DNA of 51,070 nucleotides, taken from positions 1 through 51,070 of the forward strand of contig JAAFIF010000074.1 of assembly GCA_013298625.1 (NCBI GenBank), in the 5' to 3' direction. Positions 35,558-44,348 of the stretch are shown one piece after another. Both the position numbers and the translations under genes were made by a program. The notes beneath the pieces were generated by a model. It ran no database searches. It saw only the letters and a program-made list of their open reading frames with translations, and was not told the origin of the DNA. The first letter of the stretch is position 1, and the number at the start of each line of letters is the position of its first letter. This DNA is from Myxococcales bacterium (GTDB taxonomy: Bacteria; Myxococcota_A; Polyangia; Polyangiales; Ga0077539).

Positions 35558-36379
35558 GTGCCACTCTTCAAGCGACGGGACGGGACGGTTATCTCCGAGG
35601 TCTCGCTGACGCGAGCGATCATGCCGTTCATCATGCGGACCCGAAACGAGTCCGCGGTGTACTTCGAGCAGAAGCTCGACGTGACCAACGCGTACGCGTT
35701 TATCGCGCGGCGCGCGGCGGAGGGCGGGCCGAAGCTCACGCTGTTTCATCTGTACTCGTACGCGGTCGTGCGGACGCTGGTCGAGCGGCCGAGGCTCAAC
35801 CGGTTTACGAGCGGCGCGCACCTGTATCAGCGCAACGCGATCGAGCTGGGTTTTTCTGCGAAGAAGTCCATGGACGAGCGCGCGCCCGTCGTCGTCGTGA
35901 AGCGCGAGTTCTCGCCGATCGCGACCTTCGACGAGCACGTCGCGACGCTGCTCGACGGCGTCGCCGAGGGCCGTTCGCTCAAGGCCAGCCGCACCGACCA
36001 AGAGCTCAACATCTTGCTCAAGCTCCCGCGGCGAGTGCTCTCGTGGTTCGTCGCGCTCGCGCGGTGGCTCGACTCGGTCAACCTCGCGCCGCACGCGCTC
36101 ATCGGGCCCGACCCGCTCTACGCAAGCGTGTTCATCGCGAACCTCGGCTCGGTCGGCCTCGACGCCGCCTACCACCACCTCTACGAGTGGGGAAACTGCC
36201 CCATCTTCGCGACCCTCGGCCGCGTCCACGAAGAGCAGCGCGCGGACGGCAGCGTCCGAAAGATCTGCACCGTTCGCTACACGTTCGACGAGCGGATCGA
36301 AGACGGGCTCTACTGCGCGCGCGCGCTCGACCTGTTGCGCGAGATGATCGAGCAGTGGACGGAGCCGCCCGCGCCGTGA
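35558..36379 (+). CDS. 2-oxoacid dehydrogenase E2 catalytic-domain-like protein
   Basis: A 273-aa protein from GTG 35558. The fold is that of the E2 acyltransferase core: KLTLFHLYSYAVVRTLVERP, NAIELGFSAKKS, ASVFIANLGSVGLDAAYHHL, and the C-terminal YTFDERIEDG (241-250). Active E2 enzymes carry DHRxxDG; here the catalytic His is Glu245. There is no lipoyl domain and no peripheral-subunit-binding domain. I recall this His-to-Glu change as a feature of a related uncharacterised subfamily, so it is probably not a sequencing error. The next gene is an E3-like flavoprotein with lost redox cysteines, 41 bp downstream. Confidence 0.8.
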   Translation: MPLFKRRDGTVISEVSLTRAIMPFIMRTRNESAVYFEQKLDVTNAYAFIARRAAEGGPKLTLFHLYSYAVVRTLVERPRLNRFTSGAHLYQRNAIELGFSAKKSMDERAPVVVVKREFSPIATFDEHVATLLDGVAEGRSLKASRTDQELNILLKLPRRVLSWFVALARWLDSVNLAPHALIGPDPLYASVFIANLGSVGLDAAYHHLYEWGNCPIFATLGRVHEEQRADGSVRKICTVRYTFDERIEDGLYCARALDLLREMIEQWTEPPAP

Positions 36380-36420
36380 CAGCAGATTCTCAGGCATTTC
36401 AGCGACCGAAGGAGCTCAGC

Positions 36421-37896
36421 GTGCAACGATTCGACCTCTGTGTGATCGGCGGAGGCCCCGCGGGCTTCGCCGCAGCGAGCCGCGCGTGGGACCTCGGCAA
36501 GCGCGTCGCCCTTATCGAACGCGACGCCCTCGGCGGCCGCGGCCTCGCGGACGGAGCGCTGTCGTCGAAGACGCTCTGGCACTTGTCCAACGACTTCGCT
36601 CGCGCGTGTCGCACGGACCGCGGCTACAAGAGCAGCGGCGTCGAGGTCTCGTACGACAGCGTGATCGCCGCCGTGCGCGAGGCGGTCGGCGAGCGTCGCA
36701 GCGACCTCGAGCAGCAGATCACGCACTGCGCGCAGGGCGCAGCGTCGGGTGGGTGCATCACCAGAATACGCGGCTCGGCGCGGTTCATCGACGCGCACAC
36801 GGTCGAGGTCACCGACGGTGACGGCGCGCGCACCGCGGTGAGCGCCGAGTTCTTTCTCGTGGCGACGGGGTCGACGCCACGCGTTCCGCCCAACGTGGTC
36901 GTGGACGGATCGCGCGTGGTGACCAGCGATCACATCGAGCACTTGCCGCGCTTCCCCGAGAGCCTGGTGATCGTCGGCGCCGGCGTCGTCGGCTGCGAGT
37001 ACGCCACGATCTTCGCGAACTTCGGCAAGACGCAGGTCAACATCATCGACCGCCAGCCGCGCATCCTGCCGTTCGAAGACGACGACGTCGCCGAGGCGGT
37101 CTCGCGCAACTTCGAGCGCATGGGCATCCGCATCCACCGCGAGTCCTCGCTGCAGTCGCTCGAAGTGCACAACGACCGCGTCCGCTACGTCATCTGCGAC
37201 CGCGACGGAACGCATTGCGAACCCATCGACGTCGAGCGCGCCCTCATCTCGATCGGCCGCGTCCCCAACAGCCGCGGGCTCGGGCTCGAAGCGATCGGCG
37301 TCGCCCTCGACAAGTCCGGCGGCATCGTCGTGACCGACACCCAGAGCAGCGTCGCGCACATCCACGCCGCGGGCGACGTCACCGCCGACGTCGCGCTCGT
37401 CAACGTCGCCGAGCTCGAGGGGCGCCACGCCGTCGAGTCCATGTTCTCCGCGCCCACGCACAAGATCCGCTACGACGCCCTCTCAGCGATCTTCTTTCTC
37501 GCCCCCGAGGTCGCCGCGGTGGGGCTCAACGAGCAGCAGGCGCGCAAGCAGGGAATCCCGTACCGCGTGGGCGTCCTCGCCAACAGGCTCGTCCCGCGCA
37601 CCATCGCGATGCGCGCCACCGACGGGTTCGTCAAGCTGCTCGTGTCCCGAGATTCGCCAGCAAAAATCCTGGGAATGCGCGTGGTAGGCCCCCAGGCCGC
37701 CACCACGATTCAAGGTATCGCGTTCTTGATCGAGAAGGGCGGGACGCTCGACGACATCGACGCCTGCGTGCACCCGCACCCCGCCGTGACCGAAGGGGTC
37801 CAAGAGTGCGCGCGCGCGATCTTGGGTCGCAGCGTGCTCAAGCCCGGCGCGTTCGGGTCTGCGCTGCTTCGCGTCGACGAGTGGGCTCCCGGCTGA
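36421..37896 (+). CDS. Dihydrolipoamide-dehydrogenase-like flavoprotein lacking the redox disulfide
   Basis: A 491-aa protein from GTG 36421, with GGAG seven bases upstream. It has the FAD motif VIGGGPAGFAAASRA, the NAD motif VIVGAGVVGCEYA, HAAGDVT, and the dimerisation domain with HPHPAVTE (H453, E458). Lipoamide dehydrogenases have CxxxxC in GGTCLNVGCIPSK; here the block is GGRGLADGALSSK, so both cysteines are replaced (Gly41, Ala46). The enzyme cannot run the disulfide reaction, though NAD(P)H and FAD binding look intact. It could be a transhydrogenase, diaphorase or quinone reductase. It follows the E2-like gene in one operon. Confidence 0.85.
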   Translation: MQRFDLCVIGGGPAGFAAASRAWDLGKRVALIERDALGGRGLADGALSSKTLWHLSNDFARACRTDRGYKSSGVEVSYDSVIAAVREAVGERRSDLEQQITHCAQGAASGGCITRIRGSARFIDAHTVEVTDGDGARTAVSAEFFLVATGSTPRVPPNVVVDGSRVVTSDHIEHLPRFPESLVIVGAGVVGCEYATIFANFGKTQVNIIDRQPRILPFEDDDVAEAVSRNFERMGIRIHRESSLQSLEVHNDRVRYVICDRDGTHCEPIDVERALISIGRVPNSRGLGLEAIGVALDKSGGIVVTDTQSSVAHIHAAGDVTADVALVNVAELEGRHAVESMFSAPTHKIRYDALSAIFFLAPEVAAVGLNEQQARKQGIPYRVGVLANRLVPRTIAMRATDGFVKLLVSRDSPAKILGMRVVGPQAATTIQGIAFLIEKGGTLDDIDACVHPHPAVTEGVQECARAILGRSVLKPGAFGSALLRVDEWAPG

Positions 37897-37941
37897 GCGT
37901 CGCGCTCGACCGTGCGCGCGCGCTGCTCGTATCCTCGCGGC

Positions 37942-40833
37942 ATGCCATCGACACGGTCCCTCTACCTCTCGCTCGTCGCTGCGCTCGCAGCGTGCTCGCC
38001 TCCGCAACCCCCGCCGCCCGACGCGGGCGCAGACCGCCCGGCGAGCGACGCCACCATGGACGTCGCGCCCGCTGACGACGCAGGCGACGACGTCGCTGAC
38101 GCCGCAGCGCCTACGACGATCGCAGAGATTCCGGTGATGACCACCGAGCGGCTGATGGGGCTCGACGGCCCGGTGGACGTCGTGTTCGACCGGTCGGGCT
38201 GGCCGCACATCTACGCGAGCTCGCTGCGCGACGTGTCGTACGTGCAGGGATTTCTCTCGGCGCGCGACCGCATGCCGCAGATGGAGATGCTTCGACGCCT
38301 CGCCTCGGGGACGCTCGCAGAGAAGTTCGGCGCGCTCTCGCCGACGCTCATCGAGCAAGACCTCGCGATGCGCGTGGTGGGCCTTCGCCGCGCCGCGCAG
38401 CGGATGTGGGACGCGACGCCAGCGGGATCGCGCTCGCGCACCGCGCTCGAAGCGTACGCGCGCGGCGTCAACCGTTGGCTCGCGGACATTCGCGCAGGGA
38501 CGCGCTCGACGCCGCAGGGCACGGACCTGGTCGTCAACGACGGGACGCCGGACTGGACGCCGATCGACTCGCTGACCATCGCGCGCTACCAGAGCTATTC
38601 GCTCAGCTACGACGCCGACAGCGACATCTCGCGGTCCGAGCTGCGCACGCGCGCGCAGAGCACGTTCGACATGGCCGACCCGATGACGGACGCGCCGCGG
38701 GCCGCGCGCAGGGGCATGCTGCTCGACGTGCTGCGGTTCGCGCCGGTCGCGCCAGAGCCCACCGTGGGCGACTTCTACGCGGGCGCAGGGATGATGCAGC
38801 AGTACAGGCCGAGCTCGCGCGCGCCGCGGATCGGCCGCGCGGTGTTCGACAGCGCGAGGGGCTTTCTCGAGAACGCCAAGCGCGCAGCGGAGTTTCTCGG
38901 CGACCAGACGCGTGGCAGCAACAACTGGGTGCTGCACGGGTCTGCGACGATGAACGGGCACCCGATCGTGTCGAACGACCCGCACTTGTCGCTGACGTCG
39001 CCGGCGGTTTGGTGGGGCGTTCACCTCACGATTCGCTCGGGCGCGGACGCGGTGGACGTGGCGGGGACGTCGTTTCCGGGCATCCCGTGGGTGGTGATCG
39101 GATACAACCGGCGCGTGGCGTGGGGCGTCACCACAGCGGGCTACGACGTGACCGACGCGTTCGCCGAGACGATCGTCCCGTGCACGATGGGCGGCGGTGA
39201 CTGCGTCGTGCACAACGGCGCGCAGGTGCGCATCGAGACGCTGGTCGAGCAGGTCCCGATGGGCGGCGGGATGAACTACGAAGCGCGCTTCGAAGTGGTC
39301 CCGCACCACGGGCTGATCGTGCCGACGATTCGCAATCGAGCGATCGTCCCGCGCACGGCGAGCACGGCGATCAGCATCGCGTGGACCGGCGCGAACCCGA
39401 CGACTGAGCTCGAGACGTTTATGGAGCTGTCGTACGCGCAGAACGTGGCCGAGGCGCGCGCGGCTGTGCGTCGGTTCGGCGTCGGCGCGCAGAACTTCGT
39501 GCTCGCCGACGTCGAGGGAAACACCGCGTATCAGTCGAGCGCGGTGATCCCCGTGCGCGGCGCCGCTGCGCTCACGTACGTGAGCGACCCGACCGCGATG
39601 AACGCGGGCACCGGCAACTCGCCGTGCTTCGTGCTCCCGGGCGACGGGACCGCGGATTGGAGCGGAGCCGTTCCCCTCGAGCAGATCCCGCAAGCGACGG
39701 GCTCGGCCGCGCGGCCCTTCATCGCCTCGGCCAATCAAGATCAAGCGGGCGTCACGTTCGACAACAACCCGCACAACGATCGACACTACTTGGGCTGTGA
39801 TTTCGCTGACGGAATCCGTCAGACCCGCATCGTCGAGCGCCTCCGCGCCGGCTCGCGCATGACCGTCGAAGACATGCAGCGCCTGCAGGGCGACAAGGCG
39901 ATCTTGTACGGCCGCAAGCTCAGGCCGTTCTTGCAAGCGGCCATGACGCGCCTCGAAGCCGAGTGGACGACGCCCGGCACGCACCCGGACCTCGCGACCC
40001 TCGCGACCGCGCTGCGGCCCCGGCAGACTGCGCTGCGCGACGCCGCGCGACGGCTCATGCAGTGGTCCCTCGACGGGGCTTCTGGAGTGCCCCACGCGAT
40101 GGGCGAGACCGTGACCGACGCAGAGCGCGCGGACTCGATCGCGACGGTGATCTTTCACGGCTGGGCGGTGAAGCTCACGGACCTCGCGCTCGGCGACGAG
40201 ATGACCGCGATGGGCTACTCGCGACGCTCGTGGGCGTCGCAGCAGTTGATGGCCGTGACGTTCTTGCTCGAAGGGCCGAGCGCGACGAGCGCCGCGATGC
40301 GACCGCGCACGGGAGAGGTCCTGTGGGACGACCTCGCGACCGCGGGCGTCACCGAGAGCAAGGACTACGTGATGCTGCGCGCGCTCGACGAGGCGCTCGT
40401 GCAGCTCGCGATGACGACCATGTCGAGCGACGTATCGACGTGGCGCTGGGGCACGCTGCACTCGCTCACGCTCGGCTCGATCATCCCTGGGCCGGGCTCG
40501 GTGCTGTCGATCCCGCCGGCGAGCGACACGATGTTTCCCAATGGATTTCCCCGCGGCGGTGGAATCGAAACGGTCGACGCCTCGCACCCCGGCGTGAGCG
40601 ACTTCGACTTTCGCTACGGCTCTGGGCCGTCGCAGCGCTTCGTGGTCGAGATGGACCCTGCTGGTCCGCGAGGCTTCAACTCGCTGCCCGGCGGACAAGC
40701 CTTCAACCGCTTCTCGTCGAACCACCGCAACTTGATGGAGCTGTGGCGTCGCAATCAGTATTTCAGCATCCCGCGCACCGAGCGCGAGGTCGTCGACGCG
40801 CGCAGCGTGCGTTGGCGCTTCGAGCCGATGTGA
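37942..40833 (+). CDS. Penicillin-acylase-family (Ntn-hydrolase) lipoprotein
   Basis: A 963-aa protein from ATG 37942. Lipobox LAAC follows a signal peptide, then a Pro/Asp/Ala linker. Residues ~90-320 form the alpha-subunit-like part (ASSLRDVSYVQGFLSARDRM). The autocatalytic cleavage site and nucleophile are in TRGSNNWVLHG, with Ser326 as new N-terminal residue of the beta part. NGHPIVSNDPHLSLTSPAVW follows as in PvdQ/penicillin acylases. Such enzymes hydrolyse amides, including acyl-homoserine lactones in some members; the substrate here is unknown. The linker and lipobox put it at the outer or inner membrane surface. It ends 3 bp from the convergent CAP gene. Confidence 0.92.
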   Translation: MPSTRSLYLSLVAALAACSPPQPPPPDAGADRPASDATMDVAPADDAGDDVADAAAPTTIAEIPVMTTERLMGLDGPVDVVFDRSGWPHIYASSLRDVSYVQGFLSARDRMPQMEMLRRLASGTLAEKFGALSPTLIEQDLAMRVVGLRRAAQRMWDATPAGSRSRTALEAYARGVNRWLADIRAGTRSTPQGTDLVVNDGTPDWTPIDSLTIARYQSYSLSYDADSDISRSELRTRAQSTFDMADPMTDAPRAARRGMLLDVLRFAPVAPEPTVGDFYAGAGMMQQYRPSSRAPRIGRAVFDSARGFLENAKRAAEFLGDQTRGSNNWVLHGSATMNGHPIVSNDPHLSLTSPAVWWGVHLTIRSGADAVDVAGTSFPGIPWVVIGYNRRVAWGVTTAGYDVTDAFAETIVPCTMGGGDCVVHNGAQVRIETLVEQVPMGGGMNYEARFEVVPHHGLIVPTIRNRAIVPRTASTAISIAWTGANPTTELETFMELSYAQNVAEARAAVRRFGVGAQNFVLADVEGNTAYQSSAVIPVRGAAALTYVSDPTAMNAGTGNSPCFVLPGDGTADWSGAVPLEQIPQATGSAARPFIASANQDQAGVTFDNNPHNDRHYLGCDFADGIRQTRIVERLRAGSRMTVEDMQRLQGDKAILYGRKLRPFLQAAMTRLEAEWTTPGTHPDLATLATALRPRQTALRDAARRLMQWSLDGASGVPHAMGETVTDAERADSIATVIFHGWAVKLTDLALGDEMTAMGYSRRSWASQQLMAVTFLLEGPSATSAAMRPRTGEVLWDDLATAGVTESKDYVMLRALDEALVQLAMTTMSSDVSTWRWGTLHSLTLGSIIPGPGSVLSIPPASDTMFPNGFPRGGGIETVDASHPGVSDFDFRYGSGPSQRFVVEMDPAGPRGFNSLPGGQAFNRFSSNHRNLMELWRRNQYFSIPRTEREVVDARSVRWRFEPM

Positions 40834-40836
40834 CCG

Positions 40837-41907
40837 TCAGCCCCCGCACTGCACGGGGTTCACGTCGTACTCGACCGTCATCCCGCCGGTCAGCCCGCGG
40901 ATCGTGACGTGGTACATGCCGCCCGCGGTGATCGCAGGCATGTTCCACGAGATGGTGGGGTCACCGTAGCCGTTGGCGCGCAGCATCGGCATCGCAGGGA
41001 CGGGCGTCCCGTTGAGCGTCACCGTTGCGGTGGTCATCGCCGTCACGCCCGCCGACGCGCTCGAAAACGACCAGATCCGCGACATGGACTCCATCGGCGT
41101 CACGCCCTCGTTGGGCCACGCGACCCACGCCTTGCGCGCGCTGCCTCGGGCGCCGAGCACGTACTGACACGCGTAGCTGCGCGCCTGCCCGTAGCCGATC
41201 GCGCCGAGCGGCGGAAACAAGATCCACCGCCGATGTCCCAGCGTGTTCGAGATGTCTCGCGAGTCGTCGACCCAGCCCGCGAGCGACGCGACCGGACTGC
41301 TACCGCCGGACGTGATGTTGCTCCGCGACGCGCCCGTCGCCCCGAGCGCCGTGAAGCACGTCCACGACATGGGCGGGTTGTGATTGAGCATCCGGTTCGC
41401 TTCCATCAGCTCGGCGCACGCCTGCGCGGCGCGCGTGTGCTCTGGATTCTCAGCGACGTTTACGAGCCCCGCGAGGTAGCGATACGTGTTGGTCATCAGC
41501 ACCGCCGCGTCGACGGTGTTCTGCGGAAGCGTCCCCGCCGCGCACATCCCCGCGCCGGCCGCGAACATCCCTGCGGTGCGCGCGCGGGCGACGGACGCGT
41601 TCCACACGCCGCACACGTCGGCTCGCGAGCGCGTCGCAGGGTCGCCGGGCGCGGGCGTGCTGATATCGATCCGCCCCTGCGGCGCCGCGTCGGGCATGGA
41701 CATCACCGTCGCGTCGGGCATGGACATCGTCCCGCTGTCGATCGGCGGATTCACCACGTCGATGCGCGCACCACCATCGGTCCCCACGCCGGTGTCCACC
41801 GGCGCAGAGCCGTCCGGCGCAGCGCCGTCGGGGTTCATCTCGATCGGCCCACACGCGACCATCACGAGCGACAACAGCGAAGCAGCACACGCGCGAGAGG
41901 TGTTCAT
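40837..41907 (-). CDS. CAP-domain lipoprotein
   Basis: A 356-aa protein from ATG 41907. Lipobox VMVAC, then a Pro/Asp/Ser linker to about residue 95 that includes repeated MSMPDA units. The CAP (SCP/PR1-like) domain spans about 130-255: TNTYRYLAGL, CAELMEANRMLNHNPP, WVDDSRDISNTLGHRRWILF and GAIGYGQA. A beta-sandwich tail follows (TVTLNGTPVPAMPML), resembling Ig-like C-terminal modules. Bacterial CAP proteins are secreted, and their function is mostly unknown. It is 24 bp downstream of the radical SAM gene on the same strand, so the two may be cotranscribed. Confidence 0.85.
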   Translation of the reverse strand: MNTSRACAASLLSLVMVACGPIEMNPDGAAPDGSAPVDTGVGTDGGARIDVVNPPIDSGTMSMPDATVMSMPDAAPQGRIDISTPAPGDPATRSRADVCGVWNASVARARTAGMFAAGAGMCAAGTLPQNTVDAAVLMTNTYRYLAGLVNVAENPEHTRAAQACAELMEANRMLNHNPPMSWTCFTALGATGASRSNITSGGSSPVASLAGWVDDSRDISNTLGHRRWILFPPLGAIGYGQARSYACQYVLGARGSARKAWVAWPNEGVTPMESMSRIWSFSSASAGVTAMTTATVTLNGTPVPAMPMLRANGYGDPTISWNMPAITAGGMYHVTIRGLTGGMTVEYDVNPVQCGG

Positions 41908-41931
41908 CCGCAGGATTCTAACGGTGAAACG

Positions 41932-43176
41932 TCACGTCCGCGCAGGGGCTCGGCGGATCTTCACGAGCTGCGCTGGCTCCATCGAGTCGTCCGCGTCGGG
42001 CGCGTCGAAGGGCTCTTCTCTCAATTCGAACAGCGCGCTGTCGAACGGATCCCCCGGCGCGCGCTCGACCGCGACCAGACGCTCGCGCAAGCCCCGCGCC
42101 GCCATCGCGCGCGCTCGATAGTGGCAGTACGGGTTGTTTCCAGGCTTGCCCAGGATCGCGTGCGCCGTGAACGTGCATCCGCCCATGCACGCGCTCGCAA
42201 ACGGGCAGCTCGCGCAGAAGCCCCACAGCGATTCGACCGTGCGTTCGCTGGTGAACTGCATGGGGCCGGGCCCGTCCCACAGCTCGCGCAGCGGGGTCGT
42301 GCGCGCGTTGCCCTGCACGTAGCTCGATGACTGCAGCGACGGGCAGCCCTTCACGTCGCCCTGGCTCTCGACGCCCATCACGAAGCGACCGGCCTGACAG
42401 CCCTGCCAGCGATCGCTCTGCGTGGGCGAGATCGAGCGCAGAAGCGCCTCCTCGGGACCGTAGTATCCCAGGTTATTTCCAGGATGAATGAGCACTCCGT
42501 CGGCGAACGCGCGCGCCTTCAGCGCGGCCAGCGCGGGCAAGAGCTCGAGCAGGTCCCAGGGCTGAAGGATCATCGCAGCGCGGTCCGCCGCGCGCCCGAG
42601 CGGCGTCGTGAGCTGCACTTGCCACGAGCGAACGCCCTGCGCGCGCAGCACCTCGTAGAGCGCCTCGGCCTCGCGACGATTGGTGCGATTGAAGTTCGTG
42701 TTGGCCGAGAGCTGCTCGATGCCCGCGCTTCTCAAGTGGTTCATCGCCGCGAGCGCCTGCGCGAAGCTCCCCTTCGACGCGCGCATGACGTCGTGCGTGG
42801 CTTCGAGCCCGTCCACGCTCACGCTCACCGCTTGCAGGCCCGCGTCGACCATCGCCCGCGCGAGCTCGGCGGTGATCGAGCGTCCGCCGGTGGTCATCGC
42901 GGCGCGGATGTCGTGGTCGCGCAGCGCGCGAATCACCGCCAAAAATCCAGGGTGCAGATAGGCTTCGCCGCCGATGAGCACCACCTCGCGGGTCCCGAGC
43001 GCCGCGAGCTCGGACACGAATGCCAGGGCTTGTTCGGTGCTCCACTCGTCGGCCCGCGCGGAGCCTGCGCGCGAGCCGCAGTGCGTGCACGGCTGATCGC
43101 AGCGCAGCGTGAGCTCCCAGACCACGTAGACGGGGCGCCGTTTGGTCTGCAAAACATCGAGCCTTCGTTCGGTCAT
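41932..43176 (-). CDS. Radical SAM/SPASM peptide-maturase-like enzyme
   Basis: A 414-aa protein from ATG 43176. The radical SAM cluster motif is C26-x3-C30-x2-C33 (CDQPCTHC), with GGEAYLHPGF for the SAM-binding GGE region. The C-terminus is a SPASM domain binding auxiliary iron-sulfur clusters: GCQAGRFVMGVESQGDVKGC, then CASCPFASACMGGC and YCHY. This layout is typical of enzymes that modify ribosomally made peptides. A small zinc-ribbon lipoprotein gene diverges from it across 140 bp and is the obvious candidate substrate. The longer upstream frame lacks family similarity and overlaps the promoter region. Confidence 0.9.
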   Translation of the reverse strand: MTERRLDVLQTKRRPVYVVWELTLRCDQPCTHCGSRAGSARADEWSTEQALAFVSELAALGTREVVLIGGEAYLHPGFLAVIRALRDHDIRAAMTTGGRSITAELARAMVDAGLQAVSVSVDGLEATHDVMRASKGSFAQALAAMNHLRSAGIEQLSANTNFNRTNRREAEALYEVLRAQGVRSWQVQLTTPLGRAADRAAMILQPWDLLELLPALAALKARAFADGVLIHPGNNLGYYGPEEALLRSISPTQSDRWQGCQAGRFVMGVESQGDVKGCPSLQSSSYVQGNARTTPLRELWDGPGPMQFTSERTVESLWGFCASCPFASACMGGCTFTAHAILGKPGNNPYCHYRARAMAARGLRERLVAVERAPGDPFDSALFELREEPFDAPDADDSMEPAQLVKIRRAPART

Positions 43177-43316
43177 CGCTGCAGCGAGCGCAGCATGGAC
43201 GATGCCAGCCCGAAGCGCACCCACGCGCGACGGCAGTTCGCTGGTACGCCGCGAGCAGGTGTACCGTCGCGCGGACGGGCAGCGCTCGGTTCGCGGATAC
43301 AATCGAAGGAGTAGCG

Positions 43317-43601
43317 ATGAAACAGTGCGACTGCTGTGGCGGATTCTTGGTCGAAGGGGGCGCGTGCCCCAACTGCGCCGCGGCGCGTCCTGCGGCGAGC
43401 AACCGTTGGGTGCGCATCGCGACGGCGGTGGCCGCGGCGGGCACCGCGATGACCCTGGCTGCGTGCTACGGGCTGCCGCCGCCGCCGGCGGACTCTGGGG
43501 TTCCGCAGGACTCGGGCGTGGCGACAGATTCGGGCGTCGCGACAGACTCGGGCGTCGCTGTGGACTCGGGCGCGGCTGCGGACGCGTCGTCTGGAGACTG
43601 A
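43317..43601 (+). CDS. Zinc-ribbon lipoprotein with CYGLPPPP mature end, candidate radical SAM substrate
   Basis: A 94-aa protein from ATG 43317, with AAGGAG six bases upstream. N-terminal zinc ribbon: C4, C7, C17, C20 (CDCC ... CPNC). Hydrophobic residues 33-49 end in a lipobox (LAAC50), so the mature peptide would begin Cys-Tyr-Gly-Leu-Pro-Pro-Pro-Pro. Five DSGxxx repeats follow. A Cys-Tyr-Gly-x-Pro motif just after the lipobox recalls the Bacteroidetes 'rSAM/lipoprotein' pairs. It is divergent from a radical SAM/SPASM gene, and its paralogue lies at 28894-29265. A zinc ribbon in front of a lipoprotein signal is unusual. Confidence 0.8.
   Translation: MKQCDCCGGFLVEGGACPNCAAARPAASNRWVRIATAVAAAGTAMTLAACYGLPPPPADSGVPQDSGVATDSGVATDSGVAVDSGAAADASSGD
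43491..43580 (+). repeat. Five tandem 18-bp units encoding DSG(V/A)xx
   Basis: Units begin at 43491, 43509, 43527, 43545 and 43563, each GAYTCxGGSGYxGCxxxx or close to it, and encode DSGVPQ, DSGVAT, DSGVAT, DSGVAV, DSGAAA. The in-frame 18-bp period allows length change by slippage without frameshift. The unit composition is like other lipoprotein linkers in the window. Confidence 0.8.
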
Positions 43602-43605
43602 GACC

Positions 43606-44334
43606 TTGAGCGAGCCGAGCGCGCTCGATGCGCCCGCCGCGCCCCGGTGGCTCGTGGCGACGTGCGCGCTCGGGCTCTCGACGTTTGTGGCGCTAACGGC
43701 CGCTGCGATCCACGCGTACCCAGGCGGAACGTGGTTCGACGACCGCACCCAGGGCCACGCGTTCTGGCAGAATTTTCTCTGCGATTTGTTTCATCACCGC
43801 GCGCTCAACGGCGCGGACAACGCGCGGTCGGCCGCGCTCGCGACGGCCGGCACGCTCGCGATGCTGGCGTCCATCGCGGCGTTCTTCGCGCTGATCGCGC
43901 GGCTCGAGCGCTCGGAGGGGCGCGCGGCGCGCGTGGCGCGGTGGGCCGGCGCGTGCGCGTGCGTCGCGGGGATCGCGGTTCCGCTCACGCCGTCGGATCG
44001 GTATCGGGTCGCGCACTTGACCGCCGTCTTGATTGCGTGTGCGCCTGCGCTCGCGGCGACCGCCGCGGCGCTGTGGGTGAGCTTTCATGCGCCGGTCTCG
44101 CGGTGGATCCCGAGCGCCGCGCTCGCGACGCTGGTGTTCGGCGCGATCGACGCGTTGATGTACGCCGTGGCCTTCGGCGTCAGTGTGCGACTCGACGGTC
44201 TGTACCGGTTGCTGCCGGTGTTTCAGCGGCTCGCGACGCTCTCGCTGCTCGCGTGGATGCTCGCGACGCTGCTCGAACACTGGCGACGCGGCCGGCGCGA
44301 TGCTGTTGGATCGTTGCCGCGAGCGCGCCGTTGA
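43606..44334 (+). CDS. Multi-pass membrane protein, DUF998-like
   Basis: A 242-aa protein starting at TTG 43606, with GGAG about nine bases upstream and only 4 bp after the lipoprotein stop. About six hydrophobic segments span the length. YPGGTWFDDRTQGHAFWQNF after the first segment is the extracytoplasmic signature I associate with DUF998 and related membrane proteins. A basic tail (WRRGRRDAVG) is cytoplasmic. Tight spacing places it in the same transcript as the CYGLPPPP lipoprotein, so a role in its handling is conceivable but unsupported by motif. Confidence 0.75.
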   Translation: MSEPSALDAPAAPRWLVATCALGLSTFVALTAAAIHAYPGGTWFDDRTQGHAFWQNFLCDLFHHRALNGADNARSAALATAGTLAMLASIAAFFALIARLERSEGRAARVARWAGACACVAGIAVPLTPSDRYRVAHLTAVLIACAPALAATAAALWVSFHAPVSRWIPSAALATLVFGAIDALMYAVAFGVSVRLDGLYRLLPVFQRLATLSLLAWMLATLLEHWRRGRRDAVGSLPRARR

Positions 44335-44348
44335 CCGATGCTCGCGCC

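Noticed and set aside
35558..36379. Chloramphenicol acetyltransferase as the identity of the E2-like protein
   Set aside because: CAT and E2 cores share a fold, but the HxxxDG active site is DERIEDG and the next gene is E3-like, so an E2-related non-canonical protein fits better.
37483..40725. A 1080-aa minus-strand frame opposite the E3-like and penicillin-acylase genes
   Set aside because: Composition is dominated by Arg/His/Ala/Val with no motif, and both opposing plus-strand genes have intact catalytic or cofactor motifs.
43491..43580. The DSGxxx repeats as core peptides of a repeat-type RiPP
   Set aside because: Other lipoproteins in the window have similar DSG/DGG/DAG linkers without a maturase, so linker function is more likely. 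The YGLPPPP segment is the better candidate site.
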